DNA from: Planctomycetota bacterium
GTDB lineage: Bacteria > Planctomycetota > Phycisphaerae > WQYP01 > JAJZKY01
DNA: 10,224 nucleotides
Assembly: GCA_021803885.1 (NCBI GenBank)
Contig: JAJZKY010000115.1
Location: forward strand, 1-10,224
Direction of reading: 5' to 3'
Shown: positions 4,720 through 10,224 of the stretch, piece by piece
How the letters are laid out: every line of letters begins with the position of its first letter
Numbering within the stretch: position 1 is the stretch's first letter
The notes under the pieces: generated by a model
Told to the model about the DNA's origin: nothing
Seen by the model: only the letters and a program-made list of their open reading frames with translations
The model's database searches: none
Made by a program: the position numbers and the translations under genes

Positions 4720-7242
4720 TTAGGAATGCTGTTTTTTTGCCGCGGATGCCGGCCGGGACTGTGGCTTTCGCACGCCCGCCGGAGTGACTGGCGCATGCGC
4801 CAGAGTCAAGCCGCGGCCAGCCGGGCTGATGAAATGCAAACGCCAGCCATTTGTCCGCGACCAGCCGCCCGTGCCGCGCCAGATGCCGCGAGGCCACTCC
4901 GGGGTGGGCCGCTTATTTTCTGCTCTCGTCAAAATGGGAAGCCATTGCAGTTGATGTAATTGAATTCGGCCGGGACTGGCATTGAAAGACGCCGTGATTA
5001 ATCGGGTGGGTGGAATTGGCAATGGACTCTGACCGGACCGCAAGCTCCAGCGTGGCAGTTGCGGCGCGCGTATCACCGCCATGCCGCTCATATTCCAACC
5101 CAGTGCAGGATCGCAGCCGCGAAGATCCGCTCGCAGCGGGCCTGACCAGTATCCGGACAGCCCGAAACCGGGCCACAGCCGGCGCAAGGGAAGACTGGCG
5201 GCCTGGGCCTGCCATTCACAGCCGGAGCGATTCCAGATCCCCGTGCCGGTCAGCACTCCCTGCTGGACAAATACCTGGGCGCTGGTCCAGTTCCAGCGAT
5301 CGGGCTGCATCTCCACCATCGCGCGAACCCGCAGCCGCGCGTGCCGCCAGCGCAGATCGCCCAGGTTCAAACTGGCGGTAATGCGATGCGGCGAAAATCG
5401 AGGCGGTTCAAAGCCGGAGCCGCGCAGCCACGATTGCAATCCATGCCGGTGCCGCAATCCCAGCAAGCTCGCCCATTGAGTCCAGTCGCCCTGCGTGGAG
5501 TCAAGGCGCAAACGCAGCGACCCATCTGGATTTTTTCTCAGAAAAACACGCCAATTCAATTTTTGCTGCCGGCCCTGCAGACGCATCCAGGCGGTTTGGG
5601 ATTGATAGCGAACCTCTGCCTGTTGCAGAGGAATCGGCCGGATTCTCCCCGGCCAGCGCCAATACGCGGAGCGCAGCCGCACTCGCCCGCTCCATTGCGG
5701 ATGGCGGAAGTCGCGCCAGCCAGCCCGCAGCCAGGCTTGAGCCTGAACGGTGCCTCGTAAGCCGCCGAGCCAGGCCGGTGGCGCGGTTAAAAGCCGCTGC
5801 AAGGCTCTCCACTGGCGGCTTGCCATGGCGGAGGTCGCAAGATGAATTTGATAAATCCGGGGCGTCAGCCAGGCGCTGATGCGAGCCGAGGCTGGAGCAT
5901 GGCCGGGAAGGACGATTTTGACCGGGGTCTGCGGCAACCGCCAAATCTGAGGGTCTATCTGCCACGTTACGGCCCGCGCGGCCTGAATTTTCATGCCCGG
6001 CGATGACCAGGCAGCATGGTATAGGCGCAAGGTGCTGTTCTTTTGCCAGTGCGGAGCGCGGCTTCGCCAATCGAGATCCCCCTCCAGCCAGCCCTGGGGT
6101 TGAAAAGACGACAGGCCGGATTTGCAGATGGCGGCCAAAGGCAACAGATCCGCCAGCTTCACCTTCCGCAAACGCAAATTCCAGTGAGGACGTGCTTGAT
6201 GCAGCACATGCGCGATGCGGCCTGAAAGTTGCAGCCCCGGTATGGAATCCAAACTTGCCCGTTGGAGCGTGAACCGGTCCTGCCGGGTGCTGTAAGCAGC
6301 TTGAAACTGGATGCGCGGGCGCCAGCTGGTGGGCAGTAAATCCAGCCGGTGCAAGCTCTGGCCTGCGATTTGGCCCTGGATTTGAAAATCCTTGCCGTTG
6401 CCGCTCAACCGCAATTGCGCGTTGAACAGGCCGTCCAGTGATCCTTCATGCCCCAGCCAGAATGCGGAAAATGGCGCTATATATGTTTGTTCCAGTTGTG
6501 CCCGCAATAGAAACGGCAGGCGCCGCCAGGGCGCCGGGCCGGTTTGCCACCAGCCCTGAACCATGACCTGGCCTAAATCATGTAAATTCAGATCGGTGCG
6601 GGCCGGCACAAACCGCATGCTGAAGGTCCAGCGTCCGCCCGATTGCCCAATATCGGCATGAACCCGGCGCAGATAAAACGGCGTCTCCGCGCCGTTCAAA
6701 TTAAAGTTAATCCGCCCCTGGCGTATTTTCAAAAAAGGAAAGGGCAGCCGGGCCGGCTTCCGGCGTGAAACGGCGCGTCGTTCCAGCGCGGGAATGCGGC
6801 GCGCGGAGCGATCCACCAGTGCGGCCAGATTCCAGCGCCGCTGGCGCGAACGCGCCAGATTTAAATTGGGGCGATCGAGCTCGATGCTGGAAAATTCAAA
6901 TCGGCCCTTCCATAAAGCCGCCAACCGCAAGGTTGCCGTCGCTTCCGCCGCGCGGATGATGGGCTGGTATCCATAGGCGGGGTCATCGGCGACTTGCAGT
7001 TGATCCAGCTCAAATCCCGGCCAGGGAATTAATACCAGATGCACCGATTGCGCCTGCACCGAACGGCCCAGCGCGGCCCGCAGCGCGGCCAGAATTCTGC
7101 CCCGGCCCTTGACTAAAGTAAAAAATGGAGCGGAAAAGCCCAGCAGAATGAGGGCGGTGATCGCCCCCAGGCACCAGCGCCAAAACCGCCGGTGAGCCTT
7201 GACCGGCGCTGGGGTCCCGGCATCTATGCTCTGCCCTGCCAT
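4720..7242 (-). CDS. AsmA family protein (envelope/outer-membrane biogenesis)
   Basis: An 840-residue protein anchored in the inner membrane by one N-terminal helix (about residues 22-43, WCLGAITALILLGFSAPFF), with the remainder in the periplasm. The AsmA N-terminal signature follows directly: GRGRILAALRAALGRSVQAQ, IPWPGFELDQLQVADDPAYG, an LAALWKGRFEFSSIELDRPN stretch and RRWNLAALV. The central and C-terminal parts are repetitive amphipathic beta segments (for example GWWQTG, LSGNGKDFQIQGQIAG, LNLGDLRWRHARLRVRAMVE), typical of the long beta-groove of AsmA/TamB-like proteins now linked to phospholipid movement between membranes. Its length is normal for the family. It starts 8 bases after the lepB stop and ends 5 bases before the next gene, so the three form an operon. 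The specific cargo is unknown. Confidence 0.88.
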   Translation of the reverse strand: MAGQSIDAGTPAPVKAHRRFWRWCLGAITALILLGFSAPFFTLVKGRGRILAALRAALGRSVQAQSVHLVLIPWPGFELDQLQVADDPAYGYQPIIRAAEATATLRLAALWKGRFEFSSIELDRPNLNLARSRQRRWNLAALVDRSARRIPALERRAVSRRKPARLPFPFLKIRQGRINFNLNGAETPFYLRRVHADIGQSGGRWTFSMRFVPARTDLNLHDLGQVMVQGWWQTGPAPWRRLPFLLRAQLEQTYIAPFSAFWLGHEGSLDGLFNAQLRLSGNGKDFQIQGQIAGQSLHRLDLLPTSWRPRIQFQAAYSTRQDRFTLQRASLDSIPGLQLSGRIAHVLHQARPHWNLRLRKVKLADLLPLAAICKSGLSSFQPQGWLEGDLDWRSRAPHWQKNSTLRLYHAAWSSPGMKIQAARAVTWQIDPQIWRLPQTPVKIVLPGHAPASARISAWLTPRIYQIHLATSAMASRQWRALQRLLTAPPAWLGGLRGTVQAQAWLRAGWRDFRHPQWSGRVRLRSAYWRWPGRIRPIPLQQAEVRYQSQTAWMRLQGRQQKLNWRVFLRKNPDGSLRLRLDSTQGDWTQWASLLGLRHRHGLQSWLRGSGFEPPRFSPHRITASLNLGDLRWRHARLRVRAMVEMQPDRWNWTSAQVFVQQGVLTGTGIWNRSGCEWQAQAASLPLRRLWPGFGLSGYWSGPLRADLRGCDPALGWNMSGMAVIRAPQLPRWSLRSGQSPLPIPPTRLITASFNASPGRIQLHQLQWLPILTRAENKRPTPEWPRGIWRGTGGWSRTNGWRLHFISPAGRGLTLAHAPVTPAGVRKPQSRPASAAKKQHS

Positions 7243-7250
7243 GGCACGGC

Positions 7251-7973
7251 CTACCGCACCAGATGAAAGGTACGCAGCCAGCGGGTGCGTACCGGGAAAT
7301 GAATCAGGGTCGAAAAGAATGAGCGCATCCGCTGACCCATATTCGCGTAGCCATTGTCGCGCTCGTGCGCCCGGTAGGACCAGTAAACTATCACCGGACG
7401 GCCGATGAGATTGCGGTCGGGAACAAAGCCCCAGTAGCGCGAATCATAGGAAATATCGCGATTGTCGCCCATGACGAAAAAATGGCCGGGCGGCACCACC
7501 AGCCAGCCATGATGAACGTACTGGGCATACGTGGCCGTCCACTGCGGTGTCGCTCCGTAAGGCAGTCCCTGGGTGGGAAAATCATCCCGGCCCGGGTCAA
7601 TGCCCGGCTGGTGAATGGCATAGGGCTCTTTGAGCGCCACCCCATTGCGATACACCACCTTATTCACTAATCGAATCCGGTCGCCGGGCAGCCCGATCAC
7701 CCGCTTGACCAGATGCAGATCCGGCTGCACCACCGACATAAAGACCACAATATCGCCATGCCGCAGCCTGCGATACGGCACGATGCCATGCATGTAGCGG
7801 GCAGCCGGCGCGAATCTGATGCGGTCCACCAGCACATGGTCGCCAATCTTGAGCGTCTTCTCCATCGAGCCCGAAGGAATCTCGAACGCCTGCACGTTGA
7901 AGGTAATGATGAATAATGCAGTCACCAGGGTCGGCGCCCAGATGCGGACAAAGTTTTCCGCCAGCGGACGCAC
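7251..7973 (-). CDS. lepB: signal peptidase I
   Basis: The membrane-bound serine protease that removes signal peptides from exported proteins. The Ser-Lys dyad motifs are all present: EIPSGSMEKTLKIGDHVLV with nucleophile Ser36, HLVKRVIGLPGDRI with general-base Lys90, and FVMGDNRDISYDSRYWGFVP at about 166-185. One membrane helix precedes the active site (APTLVTALFIITFNVQAF). The start given is GTG 7973, the only standard start codon in this frame, but it has no ribosome site. A more natural ATG at 8055 encodes MRRRKLVLPKKK in a frame one base away, separated by an A9 run (8020-8028). With eight A it would join through NASQTAASTLKPAAKP to this protein, giving a basic cytoplasmic start. An AsmA-like gene follows 8 bases downstream. 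Identification is certain; the N-terminus is not. Confidence 0.95.
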   Translation of the reverse strand: MRPLAENFVRIWAPTLVTALFIITFNVQAFEIPSGSMEKTLKIGDHVLVDRIRFAPAARYMHGIVPYRRLRHGDIVVFMSVVQPDLHLVKRVIGLPGDRIRLVNKVVYRNGVALKEPYAIHQPGIDPGRDDFPTQGLPYGATPQWTATYAQYVHHGWLVVPPGHFFVMGDNRDISYDSRYWGFVPDRNLIGRPVIVYWSYRAHERDNGYANMGQRMRSFFSTLIHFPVRTRWLRTFHLVR

Positions 7974-8019
7974 GGGTTTGGCCGCGGGTTTAAGCGTGGA
8001 TGCGGCCGTCTGAGATGCA

Positions 8020-8055
8020 TTTTTTTTTCGGCAAGACCAGCTTCCTCCGCCGCAT
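8020..8055 (-). other. Possible authentic lepB start broken by an A9 homopolymer
   Basis: On the minus strand ATG 8055 begins a short frame, MRRRKLVLPKKK, that enters nine A (8028-8020) and stops at 7993-7991 after 21 codons. Shortening the run to eight A joins this start to the lepB frame. A ribosome-like AAGGAGA lies near 8074-8080, about 18 bases upstream of ATG 8055, which is longer than ideal. TTG 8034 in the same short frame is preceded at good spacing by GGAGG. Confidence 0.4.
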
Positions 8056-8105
8056 CGGGAAAAATAGACCGAGTCTCCTTGCGGCTGAGTTTAGTTTAGC
8101 CGATC

Positions 8106-8130
8106 AGCAGGCGCCGGGAACTTGCCTGCT
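8106..8130. other. hairpin-forming inverted repeat between zinc-ribbon gene and lepB
   Basis: AGCAGGC (8106-8112) and GCCTGCT (8124-8130) can pair around an 11-base loop. No T-run follows on either strand, so it is not a standard terminator. It might be an operator or leader structure for lepB. The rest of the gap, 8131-8173 and 8056-8105, shows nothing clear beyond a possible TAAACT -10 element on the minus strand. Confidence 0.35.
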
Positions 8131-8173
8131 CAATGATATGGAGGGGTGCGGCGGGTGCGCTGGGCGCACGGTG

Positions 8174-8377
8174 TCAGGCCGCATCACGCTTCGGCGCAAC
8201 CGCCGGAACGCGCTCCCGGCTGAGATGCATGCGGCTCCAGTCGTACCAGAACTCGCGTCCGCAATCGAGACAGGTTACATGCGGCATTTCATTCAATACC
8301 TGCTCGGGCCGCGCGCGCGGGCTCATGGGAAAGCTCAGGCGCGCATGCCGGCAGCCACGCCAAATGAAACCCAGCAT
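8174..8377 (-). CDS. small putative zinc-ribbon protein
   Basis: Encodes 67 residues from ATG 8377. The core is VTCLDCGREFWYDWSRM, a Cys-x2-Cys knuckle (Cys36 and Cys39) followed by aromatic residues. An N-terminal Cys-Arg-His (Cys9, His11) followed by ARLSFPMSPR could complete a four-ligand zinc site. I recall short acidobacterial hypothetical proteins with the same pairing of a C-x-H-x-x-LSFP start and a CLDCG-x-x-F-x-YDW core, which supports this being a real gene; that has not been searched. It lies 44 bases after the anti-sigma stop codon in the same direction, and so probably shares its transcript. No signal peptide or membrane segment; probably cytoplasmic. The ribosome site is weak. 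Function unknown; nucleic-acid or protein binding is possible. Confidence 0.7.
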   Translation of the reverse strand: MLGFIWRGCRHARLSFPMSPRARPEQVLNEMPHVTCLDCGREFWYDWSRMHLSRERVPAVAPKRDAA

Positions 8378-8421
8378 CGTGCAGCTTGATGCAAACAGTG
8401 CGGCAAAAGTTTTCTGGAGCT

Positions 8422-8679
8422 TCAGGACCGCGAGGCCAGCCGCGATGGATTACCCCGGGACTGAATCGTGCGCATCACTTTGTCATGCAGCGCCGCCGGC
8501 AAGGGGCCGGTTCCAGCCGCATCCCGGCGAAACCAGGCGATCGTGTCCCGGCAGCTCTCTAAAATGCGCTGGCATTCCGCACATTTGCGGATATGATCGC
8601 GGCATTCGGCGCAGGGCTTGCCGGTTAAGTCCCCATCCAAAAATTCGCTCATTCGCATTTGAAATTGCCGGCAGTTCAT
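8422..8679 (-). CDS. anti-sigma factor with ZAS zinc finger (zf-HC2 type)
   Basis: An 85-residue cognate anti-sigma factor for the ECF sigma factor encoded just upstream. It shows the zinc-binding anti-sigma signature: Cys3 near the start, MSEFLDGDLTG, then His29-x3-Cys33-x2-Cys36 (DHIRKCAECQRIL). Two further cysteines (Cys23, Cys26) and Cys43 could add redox sensitivity. Its ATG overlaps the sigma stop codon in ATGA, giving translational coupling and near 1:1 synthesis, as usual for such pairs. There is no membrane helix, so it would be a soluble, cytoplasmic regulator; many relatives carry a C-terminal membrane and periplasmic sensor domain that is missing here. It probably sequesters the sigma factor until zinc loss, oxidation or partner binding releases it; the actual signal is unknown. 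Confidence 0.9.
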   Translation of the reverse strand: MNCRQFQMRMSEFLDGDLTGKPCAECRDHIRKCAECQRILESCRDTIAWFRRDAAGTGPLPAALHDKVMRTIQSRGNPSRLASRS

Positions 8680-9356
8680 GTGACTGGCTTCTCCTCACGA
8701 TTTTCCCCGGCATGAGATGCTAAGGGGCCGGCCGGAACGCGGTCAAAATAGGGAGCTAGCAATTCCCGCAGCTTCAAACGCGCCCGCAACAACCGGGATT
8801 TTACCGCCGGCACGCTGAGATGCAGAATATCGGCGGTTTCCTGATTCGATAGCTCTTCGATGTCGCGCAGTTGGAACACCATGCGATAGGGCGCCGCCAG
8901 GCCGGCAATGCCGCGATTGAGCACCGCGGCCATTTCTTCAGCGGCAAATTGCTGTTCCGGATTCGACCTCCAATCCCGGAGCTCCAGCGGCGCGGTTGCT
9001 CCAGATTCGGTTTCACCCGTGATCGAAACCATGCTCCGGCGTTTCTGCCGGCGCAGCCGCATCAAGCCCTGGTTGACTGTGATCCGGACCAGCCAGGTGT
9101 AAAAATGAGATTCACCATGAAATTGATAGAGCTTGCGGTAGGCGTTTAGAAACGCTTCCTGCAGCACATCTTCAGCATCCTGGGCGTTCCCGGTGATCCG
9201 TTCGGCCAAACGATAGATACGGCTTTCGTGCCGCCGCACCAGAATGTCGAAGGCATGCAAGTCTCCCTGCTGCGCGGCGGCCACCAACTCGGCATCCGGA
9301 TCGGCTGAAATTTCCAGCTTGTGGGCTTGTGTGGCCATGGCGGTCTCTGTCATCAT
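8676..9356 (-). CDS. ECF-type RNA polymerase sigma factor (RpoE-like)
   Basis: A 226-residue sigma70-family ECF factor. Region 2 covers residues of about 35-103 (AFDILVRRHESRIYRLAERI, GNAQDAEDVLQEAFLNAYRK, FYTWLVRITVNQGLMRLRR), giving core binding and -10 recognition. Region 4 covers about 143-196, with the helix-turn-helix LSNQETADILHLSVPAVKSR for -35 recognition. The two are joined by a linker with TETESGA-like polar residues, and a 25-residue polar tail follows. The start could be ATG 9356, ATG 9353 or the in-frame ATG 9338 (MATQAHKLEIS); none has a good ribosome site. A strong GGAGGG lies further upstream at 9395-9400. The 4-base overlap with the anti-sigma gene identifies the regulator pair. 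Envelope-related genes downstream suggest an envelope-stress role, but that is inference. Confidence 0.94.
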   Translation of the reverse strand: MMTETAMATQAHKLEISADPDAELVAAAQQGDLHAFDILVRRHESRIYRLAERITGNAQDAEDVLQEAFLNAYRKLYQFHGESHFYTWLVRITVNQGLMRLRRQKRRSMVSITGETESGATAPLELRDWRSNPEQQFAAEEMAAVLNRGIAGLAAPYRMVFQLRDIEELSNQETADILHLSVPAVKSRLLRARLKLRELLAPYFDRVPAGPLASHAGENREEKPVT

Positions 9357-9380
9357 GATGCGTTTTTCGGGCCGGGAATT

Positions 9381-9402
9381 TCAAGCCACGGCGACCCTCC
9401 TC
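9381..9402 (-). promoter_or_regulatory. strong Shine-Dalgarno with two-codon leader frame upstream of the sigma gene
   Basis: On the minus strand GAGGAGGG (9402-9395) is followed after 5 bases by GTG GCT TGA (9389-9381), a Met-Ala-stop frame that is in phase with the sigma gene. It ends 24 bases before ATG 9356. It may be a translational control leader, or a sign that the sigma start region is misread. TTG 9384 lies 10 bases from the same site but opens a non-sigma frame. Confidence 0.4.
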
Positions 9403-9412
9403 TTTTGCGGGG

Positions 9413-9442
9413 ATGACATGATGGCCAAGCGCGCACTATATT
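9413..9442 (+). promoter_or_regulatory. sigma70-like promoter of the rightmost gene, nearly leaderless
   Basis: ATGACA (9413-9418) and TATATT (9437-9442) each differ by one base from the -35 and -10 consensus and are 18 bases apart. The predicted transcript start, near 9449, leaves only about 7 bases before ATG 9456, and no Shine-Dalgarno is present there. Translation would be leaderless or near-leaderless. Confidence 0.55.
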
Positions 9443-9458
9443 GTCCCCAGCCATCATG
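9417..9458. repeat. 9-bp inverted repeat flanking the -10 box, candidate operator
   Basis: CATGATGGC (9417-9425) and GCCATCATG (9450-9458) are exact reverse complements 24 bases apart, 33 bases centre to centre, or about three helical turns. The arms lie on either side of the -10 box and the right arm reaches into the start codon. The core CATGATG also occurs at 9354-9360, over the sigma start codons. Confidence 0.4.
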
Positions 9459-10224
9459 GCCAGCCCCGCACAAACCCGGCTCGAAGCCGCCAGCATAGCG
9501 CAGACCGTACGGCAATTTTTTCTGCTCCATCCCGACTGTGAACTGTTCGAAGCGGACGGCTCAAGCATGTTTCTCGGCGGCGAAGCCTGCGGATATTCAT
9601 TGGAAACCCAGGCAGGTTGGGTTGTTGCCCATTGGTGGTCGCCGGCTTATAACATTGTGCGCCGCATCGAATCCGCCACCATGAGAGGCAGCCATTTGCG
9701 CCTTTTGTGCCGCCGCATGGGCCAGAGCCGATCCCAGGCCGTCTGGCTGCGTCCCCGGGCCGCGGGAAAAAATATCAGTCAGGATCGGGAAGAATTCCGG
9801 CTTCAACTGCTGGCCGCCATTCGCCAGCACTGGCCGGAATGGAAAGCTCGCATTTGCGGACCCACGAGTTCCCCCTGGACCAAAGTCCTACTGGAATCGG
9901 GCGGACAGTTCATGGCCGTTCTGGCCACCGGACCATGCGAAAATCGTGCGGCCCACGACGCGGCACTCACCCAGCTTCTCCTATGGCGGCATAGTTTACA
10001 GACGCGGCCGCCCAGAAGAATTCCGGCAGGATGGCATCTGATTTTTCCGGACACAAGCCCGGAGATGACTGATGGACTGGAATCATCCCCAGTGGTTCTG
10101 CCCCAATCGGCATGGAAGACAGCGGCGCTTCGCATCAGCGGCTTGCGCAAGGATCGCCCCATTCAACTTTGGCTGTTCTCGCACGAAAGGCCCTTGAGCC
10201 AGCCGGAACCTCTGCCCTTGCCGG
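9456..10224 (+). CDS. conserved acidobacterial-type protein of unknown function, 5' part
   Basis: An open frame from ATG 9456 to the right edge (256 complete codons; the 3' end lies outside). Upstream in frame a stop occurs at 9414-9416, and only TTG 9441 offers another start. The protein begins MASPAQTRLEAASIAQTVRQ with no signal peptide or membrane helix, so it is probably cytoplasmic. Visible segments are SLETQAGWVVAHWWSPAYNI followed by VRRIESATMRGSHLRLLCRR, then EEFRLQLLAAIRQHWPEWKA, WTKVLLESGGQFMAVLATGP, LTQLLLWRHSL and AGWHLIFPDTSP. This order recalls a large uncharacterised family I associate with Acidobacteriota, with NLVRRI and LLWL-like motifs; this is recollection, not a search. 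The gene diverges from the sigma operon and has its own near-leaderless promoter. No function can be assigned. Confidence 0.72.
   Translation, partial: MASPAQTRLEAASIAQTVRQFFLLHPDCELFEADGSSMFLGGEACGYSLETQAGWVVAHWWSPAYNIVRRIESATMRGSHLRLLCRRMGQSRSQAVWLRPRAAGKNISQDREEFRLQLLAAIRQHWPEWKARICGPTSSPWTKVLLESGGQFMAVLATGPCENRAAHDAALTQLLLWRHSLQTRPPRRIPAGWHLIFPDTSPEMTDGLESSPVVLPQSAWKTAALRISGLRKDRPIQLWLFSHERPLSQPEPLPLP

Noticed and set aside
4715..4897. Upstream extension of the small protein after the AsmA-like gene, to a start at 4897
   Set aside because: It overlaps the 3' end of the AsmA-like gene in another frame and looks like its shadow; ATG 4714 suits translational coupling.
8106..8130. Hairpin considered as a terminator between the zinc-ribbon and lepB genes
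   Set aside because: Only 7-bp arms with an 11-base loop and no following T-run on either strand.
8133..8723. Plus-strand open frame of 196 codons across the anti-sigma and zinc-ribbon region
   Set aside because: It overlaps two better supported minus-strand genes and shows no domain.
1..10224. CRISPR array, tRNA, rRNA, insertion sequence, toxin-antitoxin or phage-defence system
   Set aside because: No regularly spaced repeats, RNA gene structure, transposase motifs, terminal inverted repeats or defence domains were seen.

Overview
The window looks like a GC-rich, Gram-negative chromosome fragment, most likely from an Acidobacteriota bacterium. This is inferred from recalled family resemblances, not from a search. 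It starts inside an Oar-like TonB-dependent receptor with an N-terminal carboxypeptidase-regulatory domain, a family greatly expanded in Acidobacteriota. It also has a seven-haem periplasmic cytochrome, an AsmA-like protein, an ECF sigma/anti-sigma pair, and several small or unknown proteins of a type I associate with that phylum. No mobile element, CRISPR array, tRNA or rRNA was seen.

Layout, left to right. 1-1068 (-): 5' part of the TonB-dependent receptor gene, behind a strong sigma70-like promoter at 1161-1188. 1069-1398: divergent, AT-rich intergenic region. 1399-2535 (+): seven-haem cytochrome c whose signal peptide appears split by a C9 homopolymer. 2544-2574: terminator hairpin between convergent genes. 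2609-3226 and 3382-4008 (-): two tandem paralogues of a FecR-like exported protein, each ending in a membrane helix, a Cys-x2-Cys and an aromatic last residue, and each followed by its own terminator. 4172-9356 (-): a co-directional run which, in transcription order, is ECF sigma factor, ZAS-type anti-sigma factor, small CxxC zinc-ribbon protein, signal peptidase I (LepB), AsmA-like protein and a small unknown protein. 9456-10224 (+): 5' part of a large protein of unknown function, divergent from the sigma factor.

Working model (inference): the six-gene run is a cell-envelope module. Sigma and anti-sigma overlap by 4 bases (ATGA), lepB and the AsmA gene are 8 bases apart, and the AsmA and last genes are 5 bases apart, so those pairs are almost certainly co-transcribed. 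The sigma pair could control export (LepB) and envelope lipid or outer-membrane homeostasis (AsmA and its partner), but the 200-base gap before lepB may hold a separate promoter.

The most striking unexplained signals are: (1) two 9-base homopolymers, C9 in the cytochrome leader and A9 in the lepB leader, each of which splits a sensible N-terminus by exactly one base; (2) the tandem FecR-like/CxxC-tail family; (3) a 9-bp inverted repeat around the -10 box of the rightmost gene, whose core also recurs at the sigma start codon; and (4) a very strong Shine-Dalgarno upstream of the sigma gene that serves only a two-codon reading frame.
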